Shown: piece by piece, positions 31,884-41,000 of the stretch
Position numbering within the stretch: the first letter of the stretch is position 1
Layout of the letters: the number at the start of each line of letters is the position of its first letter
NCBI RefSeq assembly: GCF_018604545.1
Contig: NZ_CP075896.1
Span: forward strand, 5,208,001-5,272,000
Direction of reading: 5' to 3'
Length of the DNA stretch: 64,000 nt
From: Streptomyces koelreuteriae
GTDB taxonomy: Bacteria; Actinomycetota; Actinomycetes; Streptomycetales; Streptomycetaceae
Translations under genes and position numbers: made by a program
The notes under the pieces: model-generated
Told to the model about the DNA's origin: nothing
The model's database searches: none
What the model saw: the letters and a program-made list of their open reading frames with translations, nothing else

Positions 31884-32477
31884 ATGGACGGAACAGAAGC
31901 CGCGCAGGAACCCACCACCCCGCCCTCCCTCCTGCTCATAGGAGGCCGGGCCGGCGTAGGAAAGACGACGGTGGCGTGGGAGGTGGCAGCACAACTCCGC
32001 GCCGCCGACATCTCCCACGCCATCATCGAGGGCGACTTCATGGGGCAGATCCATCCGCCCCCGCAGCACGACCCCCACCTCTCGGCGATCACAGAGCGCA
32101 ACCTCACAGCGATCTGGACGAACTACGCCCAACTCGGCTGCCACCGCCTGATCTACACCAACACCCTCAGCATCCTCCCCGAGACGGCCCCCACCTTCCA
32201 CCGAGCCCTGGGCCCGGACGTCCACATCACCCGAGTCCTCCTCACCGCCACCGACACCACGACCCACCAACGCCTGACAGCCCGGGAACTGGGCTCGGAA
32301 CTGAACAAGGAACTCCAAAGCAGCGCCCGCAAGGCCCGCCTCCTGGAGGAACGGTCCCCGTCCGACACGGTACGAGTACGAACCGACGGCCGACGGGTCG
32401 CCGACATCGCCCACGAAGTCCTGACGGCAACCGGCTGGGCCGGGCCCGCCCACGCTGGATCAGGACCATCGGCCTGA
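31884..32477 (+). CDS. P-loop nucleotide kinase-like protein
   Basis: 197 aa. The Walker A motif G-G-R-A-G-V-G-K-T-T (20-29) is followed by a short acidic E-G-D-F and R-L-T-A-R-E-L-G-S-E typical of the lid of small kinases such as chloramphenicol phosphotransferase or gluconate kinase relatives. The substrate is not determined; a cytosolic role is likely. Confidence 0.8.
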   Translation: MDGTEAAQEPTTPPSLLLIGGRAGVGKTTVAWEVAAQLRAADISHAIIEGDFMGQIHPPPQHDPHLSAITERNLTAIWTNYAQLGCHRLIYTNTLSILPETAPTFHRALGPDVHITRVLLTATDTTTHQRLTARELGSELNKELQSSARKARLLEERSPSDTVRVRTDGRRVADIAHEVLTATGWAGPAHAGSGPSA

Positions 32478-32688
32478 GACGACCAACGGCCCCCTCACGG
32501 CCAGCCGCCCCGCTCCACAAACCGCAACCCGGCCACGGCGCAGCACCCCTCCCCACGGTCCCCGCCGCCCCACCCCTGGGCCGCCCGGCCGGGCAATCCG
32601 CCCCGGAACCGCCAACCTCGGAAGAACCGGGCGGCCGTGAGAACTTCCTGGCTAACCAGCAGCCCGAGGCGCCACGACGAGGCAAGAT

Positions 32689-33228
32689 CTAGTTCTCGGC
32701 GAGCAATGCCCTGCGCGCCGCCGCCTGAAAGGCGCTTCCCGGCGCGCGCTTCGCTTCAACCGCCCGCATGTACCGCGCGTCGAACGCTTCCAGGCGGCCC
32801 GTGCCGGCTTGGAGCGCAGCCTCATGCCAAGCCGTCCCAGCCATGTCCAAGTCGTACATCGCTCGTCGCAGAACATCGGCCGCGTCAGCCACGAATGCGG
32901 GTCCTACGACCGCGACTTCAGCCGCCGCGGAACTGAAGGGAGCCCATGCCGCATGGGCACCGGTCGCAGGCTCACGCCACTGCTCCTCCGTACTGCCGTC
33001 GAGGCGCAGAGTCGCTGCTAACTTCCACCAAGCCGCGGACACTTGCTTCGAGGTGCTGATGCACGTGCTGTAGGCATCGCGGCGCGCCTGCTCCAGGTTG
33101 TGTTCTCGATCGATCTGCCGCTGCCGTCTCTGGTGAAACCCCTGGCTCATGGCCGTGACCAACCCGCCCCCAACGCCTCCAAGGGTGCCGATCGCTGCGC
33201 CGATGACGGCTGCCATTCCTGCGTCCAT
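32689..33228 (-). CDS. Hypothetical protein with N-terminal membrane helix
   Basis: 179 aa with a Gly/Ala-rich hydrophobic helix at about residues 5-28 followed by a basic, helical region (Q-R-R-Q-R-Q-I-D-R-E) and a mainly helical Ala-rich C-terminal part. No homologous family was recognised. A second in-frame ATG at codon 5 is an alternative start. It lies between a kinase-like gene and the WhiJ-like regulatory module without overlap. Confidence 0.6.
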   Translation of the reverse strand: MDAGMAAVIGAAIGTLGGVGGGLVTAMSQGFHQRRQRQIDREHNLEQARRDAYSTCISTSKQVSAAWWKLAATLRLDGSTEEQWREPATGAHAAWAPFSSAAAEVAVVGPAFVADAADVLRRAMYDLDMAGTAWHEAALQAGTGRLEAFDARYMRAVEAKRAPGSAFQAAARRALLAEN

Positions 33229-33318
33229 GGCACGGCATTAGACCGCAGGGGAAGAAGCCGGGAGGCCAGATCTCGCAACCGCCCGCATCCACACGACAGG
33301 CTTTGTCCGCCCGAGCGC

Positions 33319-33534
33319 TCAGCCTGCAGTACCACCGTGCTTCACGGTCTGGACGAAGGAGCGCCAAGCATCACTTCCCACAGCGATCACACGCGATGCC
33401 GCGACCTTTGAGTCACGGACAAAGGCACCGTCCTCGATGAGCGCACACTCGACGCACTCGCCTCCGGCGCCGTTGCTGTAGGACGACGTGAACCACATCG
33501 GACGGCTACTTTCGCTGGATCCTTCTATGTTCAC
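33319..33534 (-). CDS. DUF397 small regulatory protein
   Basis: 71 aa. W-F-T-S-S-Y-S-N-G-A-G-G-E-C-V-E-C-A is the DUF397 hallmark, followed by V-R-D-S-K and W-R-S-F-V near the end. In Streptomyces such proteins sit next to XRE (WhiJ-like) regulators and are thought to modulate them. It overlaps the XRE gene by ATGA. Confidence 0.92.
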   Translation of the reverse strand: MNIEGSSESSRPMWFTSSYSNGAGGECVECALIEDGAFVRDSKVAASRVIAVGSDAWRSFVQTVKHGGTAG

Positions 33535-34379
33535 CGGGCGTAATCCTTCAAGATCGACTCGATCAACTGGTTCGAGCGCTGAGGACTCGAGGCTGCGGCC
33601 CGTAGACCGTCGAACGCCTTTGTGTACTCACGGACATGATGCTCGCCCTCCAAGTACATGGCATCCGTGATGCCGTCCCGATACACGAGGTCCGGATCTT
33701 CCGGGGCCGGGAAGCCCAGCAGGGTGAACGAACCGGTGGCCGGATAGGTCCCTGAGTCGAACGGAAGGACCTGCAAGGTCACGGTCGGCAGATCGGCCGC
33801 CTCCCGGACGCGTTCCAACTGCTCTCGCATCAGCGCGCGGTCCCCGATGACGTGCCGCAACGCGCCCTCGTTCACGACGAACCAGGCGTCAGGGGCATCC
33901 GAACGCCGCAGCATGGCTTGGCGTTCCATGCGCACCTGTACCGCCTTGGTGATGTCCTCGGCGGACATGTGCGCGCCGGTCTTGTGGAGTTCGGACGCGT
34001 ACACATCGGTCTGCATGAGGCCGGGTACGAGTTCGCACTGGTACTGGCGGAAGGTGGAAGCGTCCTGTTCGAGACCGATGTAGATGTTGAACCACTCGGG
34101 GACGCCGGCACCGTGGGTCTGCCACCAGCCGCGCACCTTTGCCTGCCGGGCCAGCGACTTGAGGAACTCGCGCAGTTCGTCGCTCGTGCCGTAGAAGCGA
34201 CACAGGGCATCGATGTCCGACGGCTGGATGCGCCCGCTGCCCGTTTCCATCCGGTTGACCTTGGAGCCGCTCCAGTCCAGAGCCGCACCGACCTGGGCGC
34301 AGGTGAGGGTGCTCGTCTCGCGGAGCTTCTTCAGCTCGATCGAGAGACGGCGACGACGTGCCGTCGGTGAACCGGCCAT
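33531..34379 (-). CDS. XRE family regulator with DUF5753-like domain (WhiJ-like)
   Basis: 282 aa. An N-terminal helix-turn-helix (about residues 12-70) contains T-C-A-Q-V-G-A-A-L-D-W-S-G-S-K-V-N-R-M-E, then a long domain starting K-V-R-G-W-W-Q and ending near Y-T-K-A-F-D-G-L-R-A-A-A, the effector domain usual in WhiJ-type developmental regulators. The next gene (DUF397) is translationally coupled, and the divergent ATPase-like gene completes the typical three-part module. It likely controls its own locus through the palindrome at 34456-34480. Confidence 0.9.
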   Translation of the reverse strand: MAGSPTARRRRLSIELKKLRETSTLTCAQVGAALDWSGSKVNRMETGSGRIQPSDIDALCRFYGTSDELREFLKSLARQAKVRGWWQTHGAGVPEWFNIYIGLEQDASTFRQYQCELVPGLMQTDVYASELHKTGAHMSAEDITKAVQVRMERQAMLRRSDAPDAWFVVNEGALRHVIGDRALMREQLERVREAADLPTVTLQVLPFDSGTYPATGSFTLLGFPAPEDPDLVYRDGITDAMYLEGEHHVREYTKAFDGLRAAASSPQRSNQLIESILKDYAR

Positions 34380-34455
34380 CCCAACCTTCTTCCAAATAGC
34401 GGGCGTTCAGTCTTGCGCCAAGGGATGTGCTTGCCAATCACACGGAAGTGGGAAT

Positions 34456-34480
34456 CCCGCCGTGCACATTGCACGACGGG
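34456..34480. promoter_or_regulatory. 25-bp palindrome between divergent regulatory genes
   Basis: The arms CCCGCCGTGCA and TGCACGACGGG (10 of 11 complementary, 3-nt centre CAT) lie between the XRE gene and the ATPase gene, inside a wider inverted GGGAA..TTCCC. A likely operator for the XRE protein. Confidence 0.55.
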
Positions 34481-34595
34481 ATGCGTTCCCAGCACTCTTG
34501 TCACCAACACAACTCAGCGTGAGCATCCGTGACGCTGTGCCGCTGATGCGGTGTCCACCGCGACGAGAGGGGTCCACGTGAGCCAGGGAGCATGT

Positions 34596-35240
34596 ATGTC
34601 GCGCAAGCCGTGGGAGCTCGCCTTCACAGCCGAACCCGTGGAGGTGGCTGGCCTACGACGGATCTTGCGGCTGCAACTGGGGATGTGGGGGCTGCACGAC
34701 GTCGTCGACGAAGCCCAACTGTGCGTGAGTGAGTTGGTGGCCAACGTGATCACCCACGTCGGCACCGGTACCCCCGCGACCCTGGCTGTCTCCATGAAAG
34801 GCACGCACTTGCGCATCGAGGTGCATGACCCCGATACCCGCGCGCTGCCCGTTCTCCGCGATGCGAGCACAGACGCCGAGGAGGGGCGGGGCATGGCACT
34901 GGTAGAGGCCGTTGCCGATCGCTGGGGTGTGCTACTGGGCCCGGATCGAAAGGTCACCTGGTGCGAGTTGGCCACCAAGCTGACCGTGCCCGGCGGTCAC
35001 GTCAGAACTCCCGGTGTGGCGCGGGCCGAGGCCCTCCTTGATTCCTACGCCGCACCGCAGGCACCACTCGGAGCAGGAACGCGCAGGATGACGTCGGCCG
35101 TGGCGGAGGACACGGCGATCGCGGCGATCGCCGACTTTCTCCACTGGTTCCGAGCTCACGGCCGAGACGCGGACGACATGCTCGATCGGGCGCAGATGCG
35201 CTTCGAGGCGGAGCATGGTGCTCTGCGTCAAGCGACCTGA
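34596..35240 (+). CDS. ATP-binding regulator (anti-sigma-like histidine-kinase-type ATPase)
   Basis: 214 aa from an ATG with GGGAG 6 nt upstream; a GTG at 34578 is an alternative. The Bergerat fold shows C-V-S-E-L-V-A-N-V-I-T-H-V (N box), D-P-D-T-R (G1-like) and E-E-G-R-G-M-A-L-V (G2). Such SpoIIAB/RsbW-like ATPases, often partnered with XRE/DUF397 genes in Streptomyces, bind sigma or regulatory factors. The last 70 residues form an additional helical tail. The partner is not known. Confidence 0.85.
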   Translation: MSRKPWELAFTAEPVEVAGLRRILRLQLGMWGLHDVVDEAQLCVSELVANVITHVGTGTPATLAVSMKGTHLRIEVHDPDTRALPVLRDASTDAEEGRGMALVEAVADRWGVLLGPDRKVTWCELATKLTVPGGHVRTPGVARAEALLDSYAAPQAPLGAGTRRMTSAVAEDTAIAAIADFLHWFRAHGRDADDMLDRAQMRFEAEHGALRQAT

Positions 35241-35330
35241 TGCATCACGCGGGGACCGGGATGGTCGTCTTGATGCCCTGTCTTCGTTGGGGGAGGCCTG
35301 CTACTGCGTTAGTCGTGCGGTCTACGACAC

Positions 35331-35993
35331 TCAGTGTGCTGAGGCGTTGAACGCGCGCACCTGGCCACTCAGCTCCAGCAGCCCTTCGACGCGGAAGGTC
35401 GGCAGTTCCCTGGCCTCCGTGCTGCCCCACTGAATGGTGGCCCATGGCCCACGATGCACGAGTGCTGTGTGCATGCCCGCCTGCATGGCCGGCGTGATGT
35501 CGTTGTCGCACCGATCACCGACGTACAGAATCTCGCCGACCTCGAAGGGCACGGCCTCGGCTACCCGCTTGAAGAACTCGGGGTCGGGCTTGCTGGCGCC
35601 CCAGTCGTCGGACGTACCGATCAGGTCGACGTCGTCGGAGAACAGCTCCCGCAGGATCCCTCCGGCCCGTACGGTCTGGTTCCCGGCGATGCCGAGCCAC
35701 AGTCCGTCGGCTCGGAGCTGCTGAAGCGCCGGCCGGACGTCCTCGTACAGATCCTCTTCCCCAAAGCTCTCCGGCTGCCCGGCAGCCGCCCGCTTCTCCC
35801 GCTCCTCGTAGAGATCGAACCCGGGCCGGAACGCTTGGAACGTCTCCCGGTAGTCCCGGCCCTGGGCGATCACGCCCCCGAACATCGCATGGAACGTGTG
35901 CCGCGGTACGCCCAGCCAGTCGGCCCAAGTGCCGTACTCCCGGGTCTCGTCCACGAGGCACTCACCTACGTCGAAGACCACTGCGCGAATCAT
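35331..35993 (-). CDS. HAD superfamily hydrolase
   Basis: 220 aa. Motif I is F-D-V-G-E-C (nucleophile Asp8; the second Asp is Gly, as in many members of the D-V-G-x subset), motif II around G-I-A-G-N-Q, motif III K-P-D-P-E-F-F and motif IV V-G-D-R-C-D-N-D. A long cap lies between motifs I and II. Probably a small-molecule phosphatase or dehalogenase-like enzyme. Confidence 0.88.
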   Translation of the reverse strand: MIRAVVFDVGECLVDETREYGTWADWLGVPRHTFHAMFGGVIAQGRDYRETFQAFRPGFDLYEEREKRAAAGQPESFGEEDLYEDVRPALQQLRADGLWLGIAGNQTVRAGGILRELFSDDVDLIGTSDDWGASKPDPEFFKRVAEAVPFEVGEILYVGDRCDNDITPAMQAGMHTALVHRGPWATIQWGSTEARELPTFRVEGLLELSGQVRAFNASAH

Positions 35994-36031
35994 AGGGAAA
36001 GACTATCCAAGCGTTGCCCTAGCCGAACGAG

Positions 36032-37009
36032 TCAGGATCGCTGGGAAGTGGATATCTCAGAGCTCGAAGGTATGGCGAAGTAGGGTTCGGGCCATTCGAC
36101 GGAACCGTCTACGTCGGCTTGAGCCACGTGCTGCAGGAGCAGCGACGTGGGATTCCGAATATCGCGGTCGTCGTCACCGACTAGGAGGGGCGCCGTCGTG
36201 GGGATCGATGGGTACTCGACGCCCAGCAGCTTGCATATGTGCTCGAAATCCTCGTTCTTGTTTCCGTCGCCGAGGTTTCCGTTGAGGTAGTCGCGGAGGC
36301 GTGAGCAGATATCGAGCATCGCATGTCCGCTATCAGTCACGCTGTACTGGCCCCCTTGCGGGCTGTCGCTCGATAGGAACCCTATGATGAAGAGTCGTTC
36401 CGTTTCGAACTGGAGCGCGTTCAGATTGACGTCCAGAGCTTTAGCTGTGTGTCGATCGTTGCGATAGCCCTGCTTCTTGACGTGCGACAGGATCCTGAGG
36501 GGGAGGCCGGGGCGCTTTGATGACGCGAAGCGGGTCACATCCGCGGAGGTAATGCCTCCTAGGGCTACTTGGAGGAGGAGGTCCTTCGTGATCTCCTCTT
36601 TCAAGAGGTTGTGGACGGTCGTGCGGGAACCTTCGTCGTCCGCGTCGAAGTCGGCCGGCACCCAGAAGACACGCAAGCGAGACAGGCTCTCGGGCATGGT
36701 GCGCAGATAGTCCTGTGTTACCTCGGCGAGGCGCGCACGGCTACGGCTCTGGTGTCGAGCGATGTATACCGCCGCTGCGATGTCCTGCTCATGGAGGAGC
36801 GTTCTGAGGTCCTTGTCGATGCCGTCCCCGTCGTGCTTCCAGAGAGTTTGCCCCGCAACTACTTTTGACCAGTCCTTCTTCAGGTCGCAGGAGAAGTCAA
36901 AGCGCTTACGTTGGCCTTCTGTATAGCCAAACAGTGTTGAGTTCGAGGCGCTGTCCATGATCTGGAGAGCTGTGTCTGAGAGGAAAATGTGCTCCGGTGA
37001 CTCTGCCAT
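36032..37009 (-). CDS. Unrecognised protein, third gene of the putative defence operon
   Basis: 325 aa, soluble, no signal peptide. Residues 1-120 contain mixed alpha/beta with F-D-F-S-C-D, D-G-I-D-K-D-L and the basic R-H-Q-S-R-S-R-A-R. Residues about 170-250 resemble a winged helix (helices around R-I-L-S-H-V-K-K, then Q-Y-S-V-T-D-S-G-H-A as wing). No nuclease or ATPase motif is visible. It starts 30 bp after the nuclease-like gene in the same direction, so it is co-transcribed; it may be a DNA-binding or specificity partner. GC is lower than average here. Confidence 0.75.
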   Translation of the reverse strand: MAESPEHIFLSDTALQIMDSASNSTLFGYTEGQRKRFDFSCDLKKDWSKVVAGQTLWKHDGDGIDKDLRTLLHEQDIAAAVYIARHQSRSRARLAEVTQDYLRTMPESLSRLRVFWVPADFDADDEGSRTTVHNLLKEEITKDLLLQVALGGITSADVTRFASSKRPGLPLRILSHVKKQGYRNDRHTAKALDVNLNALQFETERLFIIGFLSSDSPQGGQYSVTDSGHAMLDICSRLRDYLNGNLGDGNKNEDFEHICKLLGVEYPSIPTTAPLLVGDDDRDIRNPTSLLLQHVAQADVDGSVEWPEPYFAIPSSSEISTSQRS

Positions 37010-37039
37010 GATTGCTCCAAAGAGGTTTGCAGGGTGCTG

Positions 37040-38023
37040 TTACTTGGTCGCGCATCTCGTGTAGCCATCGACATCGGCGTAGACGAGATCGATGCCCTCT
37101 ACGTGAAGCAGATTCAGCAAGTCATCCTGCGGCTTTTCCGGAAGCAGTACGGTCAGATTGGGGTTGTGTGGCTTGACGTGCCGTGCAAAGTCTTTCAGTT
37201 GACCTATGGCTATGTGTACCTCGTCGCGACTACTGGCACCCCTAATTGCATACAGTTCATGCGTCGTGGCGTCGTATAGGTCGGTCTTGAGGGTCCTGGT
37301 CGTACCGGAGATCTTTATTTGATACGCGAAGACTTCGTGCTCACGCCTTGTGAGCTCCTCGAAGTACTGCTCTCGCAATGCTGATTGGCGCAGGTCGGCT
37401 ATCAGGCTTGGTTGTGCAGCCCGCCTGCTTTCTGACGCCCGCCTCTTCTTCGGCTCCACCATCTTGCCGGTGACTACAGTGGCGGAAACCCTGTGAGTGT
37501 CGGTTTCCTTCGCGCGACTGATGACATCCTGAGTGAGGCGCTCAGAGTCGCCCTTAGGGCGGAGGCGGAACACGATGATGCGGCGGCGCTCGCCGTTCTC
37601 GTCATGCGCTTCACGCACTGTGTAGGGCAGCTCTGCATCGAGCTCGAATTCGCCTACGTACCGTTGCTGCTTAGCGGAAGATCTTGGATCCGGGACCTTG
37701 CCTGCTGCCATGAAGACGCGCAGCGACTTTCCCCTGTCTGCGTGGCACAAGACGGCTGCGTTGCGAGAGCCGTTCAGTCCCAGAAACGTTTGCTCTCCGC
37801 GGGTGCCCTGGCCGGTGTACTCGAACACCGGCCCCCGTTCGTCCTCTTCCTCTAGCCAGCCGTCCTCGTAGCCGTACTTCTTGCCACTGTCGTGGTCTAC
37901 GTAGATGAGGATGTTTGAGGTCGTATCGGAGGGGATGATCCCTCCCTGCGTCCCTCCGCCGAACAGCTCCTTCATCGCTGCGCGTGTGGTCATCAGCCCG
38001 GGCTTGATCGAAGCTAAGTCCAT
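37040..38023 (-). CDS. SRA/EVE-like head with degenerate PD-(D/E)XK-like tail
   Basis: 327 aa. Residues about 28-155 run G-I-I-P-S, Y-G-Y-E-D-G-W, F-E-Y-T-G-Q-G-T-R-G-E-Q and R-Y-V-G-E-F, resembling modified-base-binding heads of type IV restriction enzymes. Residues about 215-325 resemble a restriction-endonuclease fold: K-T-D-L-Y-D (Asp248) and A-I-G-Q-L-K-D-F are present. The expected E-x-K is A-I-R (259-261), so catalysis may be lost. Codon 3 is TTA (38015-38017), suggesting bldA control. Bases 37201-37260 are only 50% GC. The gene is 42 bp after the helicase gene. Confidence 0.75.
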   Translation of the reverse strand: MDLASIKPGLMTTRAAMKELFGGGTQGGIIPSDTTSNILIYVDHDSGKKYGYEDGWLEEEDERGPVFEYTGQGTRGEQTFLGLNGSRNAAVLCHADRGKSLRVFMAAGKVPDPRSSAKQQRYVGEFELDAELPYTVREAHDENGERRRIIVFRLRPKGDSERLTQDVISRAKETDTHRVSATVVTGKMVEPKKRRASESRRAAQPSLIADLRQSALREQYFEELTRREHEVFAYQIKISGTTRTLKTDLYDATTHELYAIRGASSRDEVHIAIGQLKDFARHVKPHNPNLTVLLPEKPQDDLLNLLHVEGIDLVYADVDGYTRCATK

Positions 38024-38065
38024 GCTCTGACGTTAGCTGATCACTCTGACATCGAACGTGGTCAA

Positions 38066-41000
38066 CTAGCTTGCGTTGATGGCTGCGTACGACCAGACGT
38101 CAGCTGGCAGGCCATGCTCCATGCGCCAGGTGATCGCCATCGGTTTGCTGCCGGTGTGGCCGTCGTAGGTGGCAGGCCCGAGGAGCATCCACGGCTGAGA
38201 CTTACCGATGTCCGTGTTCTTGTAGCGACGCATGAAGAGCAGGACGTGGCTGCCCCGCTCGGCATGGTGCTGGTAGCGCTGCCCCGTCGGGGAACTTTCG
38301 GCCGTGGAGTTCTGTGACTCCCAGTGGAACAGCGTCGGGCTCAGAGCGTAGTCCTTGTAGCGGACAGTGGGGGAGAAGTCTTTCTCGTTCTTCTCCAGGG
38401 TGATCAGAAGGGCGTCCGTCTGGAGATCCTCGACCCATTGGACGCCCTGAGCGAAGGACCTGGGCATCTGGCCGCCGAAGCGTGCTACGCCGAGGGCGGC
38501 GAGGATCTCAGAGCGGTTGTAGGAGGAGTGGACCTTCAGCGGGACCTGGCTGTGGCTGCCCGACAAGGGGATCGGGAAGTGGTCCGCCTGCTCGATGACG
38601 TAGGCCAGGACCTGGCGGAGCTCGTCGCGCAGGGCTGGTTGGTCGCGGAGTGCGTCTAGGCCCTGCTGGAAGCTGGTGAAACCACCAGCGTTGTCCCACA
38701 AGTTGAAGAAGAGCATGCGGGCATAGGCCTGGTCCGTGGGGTCCAGCTCGTCGTATGGCGCGGCTTCGTCGGCGAGGAGACGGAGGTACGCGTTGGCCCG
38801 GTCAGGGTCATCGACGTGCAGGAAAGCGTGGACGCGTTTGAGGAGCGCCGGTTCGCCATCGGGAGCAGCAGCTTTGAGTACGCCGGCTCGGCGCAGGATC
38901 GTCGTCCAGGAGTTGTCGCTCTTGTACAGCTCCTTGATCTCCCTGCGACTCTCCCGCAGGTAGTCCGCTAGCTGTGGCGTCTCATAGGCCTTGACTTCGT
39001 TGACCAAGGTCTTGACGGTGGCGCTCAGTTGCGTGCGGATGTTGTCCAGGACCAGGTTCTTGGCCTTGCCCTCCAGGATGATCTGGCACCCCGACGGAAG
39101 GAGCGGGAAGTCGTGCTCGATGTGATCGAGGAGCCGGTTCCTGGAGAGGTTCGTCAGAGCTCGAAACTGCTCCTCGAAGCGGAACTCTGCCCGGTGCTGC
39201 CCGATGAAATCGAGGACAGTGAGTACGGGCTTCATCTCGGTGCGCCGTAGCCCACGGCCTAGCTGCTGGAGGAAGACCGTGGCGCTGTTGGTGGGGCGCA
39301 GGAGCAGAAGGGTGTCGACATCCGGGATGTCGAGGCCCTCGTTGAAGAGATCCACGGAGAAGATGACTTGCAGCTTCCCCTCTCGTAGATCAGCGAGAGC
39401 TTGAGCGCGTGCTGCGGCAGGTGAGTCGCTGGTGAGCGCGGTTGCTTGAAAGCCTGCCCTTCGGAAGAAGTCCGCCATGAAGTGGGCGTGCTTCTTGTCC
39501 ACGCAGAAGCCCAGTGCACGCATGGCTCCAGGCTGAGAGACCTTGTCTCGGATCTGCTTGACGACGATACGAGCACGTGCCTCATTGCCCGTGAAGAGAT
39601 TGCCGAGATCCTGGTCCGCGTACGCGCCCCGCTGCCAAGTGAGGTTCGTCAGGTCTGTGCCATCGGGGATGCCGAAGTAGTGGAAGGGGCATAGAAGGTC
39701 GTTCTCCAGAGCCTCCCAGAGTCGCATCTCGGCTGCGATGCGGCCCTCGAAGAACTCGTCCTGCACATTGAGCCCGTCCATCCGCTCAGGGGTAGCGGTC
39801 AGGCCGAGAAGCTCCTTGGGCTTGAAGTGGTCGAGGACACGACGGTAGGTGGTGGCCGTGGCGTGGTGGAACTCATCGATCACGATGATGTCGAAGTGGT
39901 CGGGAGCCAGTTCTTCAAGCCGTTGGACGTTCAATGACTGGACGCTGGCAAACACGTGGTCCCATGCTTGCGGGTCCTCGCCGCCATAGAGCAACTCGCC
40001 GAATGAGGCATCGTCCAACACCTCGCGGTACGTCCGCAGAGACTGCTTGAGAATCTCCTTGCGATGTGCGACGAACAGCAGCTTTGGCCGACGGTTCTCG
40101 AAGCCTTTGGCCAGGCTCCGGTAGTCCACGGCCGCCATGACGGTCTTGCCGGTGCCGGTTGCGGCGACCAAGAGGTTGCGATTGCGCCCTCGGAGTTCGC
40201 GCTCTACCCGGAGGCGCTCCAGCATGTCCTGTTGGTAGGGGAAGGGGCGTACCTCCAGCCCCGACAGGTTGATCTTCAGGTCAGTGGTGGAGGTGCTGCC
40301 GCTGGCCTGAGCCAGAGCATGGTCGAGGCGCTCGGTGTGCTGATCGGGGTCGTATGTCTCGAACGCGGAGTCGTTCCAATATGCGTCGAAGGTCGCCTCG
40401 AACTTGTTCAGCACTGCCGGTGTAGCGATGGAGGACAGCCGCACGTTCCACTCCAAGCCATCGAGGAGTGCCGCCTTCGAGAGGTTGGAGCTGCCGACGT
40501 ACGCCGTGTCGAAGCCTGTGTGGCGCCTGAAGAGCCAGGCTTTGGCATGGAGGCGCGTGGATCGGATCTCGTAGTTGACCTTGACCGTAGCGCCGAAGTC
40601 GCGCACGAGGCGGTCGAGTGCGTGGCGGTCGGTGGCGCCGATGTAGGTGGTCGTAATGACACGGATCGGTACACCTCGCTCCTTCGCGGCGCGCAGGGAA
40701 TCCTCTAGGACGCGAATGCCGTACCACTTCACGAACGCGCAGAGCAGGTCGATGCGGTCCGCCGTAGCGAGCTCTGCCCTGAGTTCGGAGCCGAGACTGA
40801 GGTCATCCGGAGAGTTGGTGATGAGCGACGTCTCGGACAACGGGGTGAGGGGGCGGAGGGCGTAGACGCCTGGAGCCTCCTGCTCAGCGAGAGCAAGGAG
40901 CTGTCGAGGGCCTTCGGCGATAGTGCTCGTGCTTATGGCTTTGGCTCCGCCCCGGTCGGCGGCACTCGTGGCCAGGGAATCGAGGATGCGGTTCGCGACA

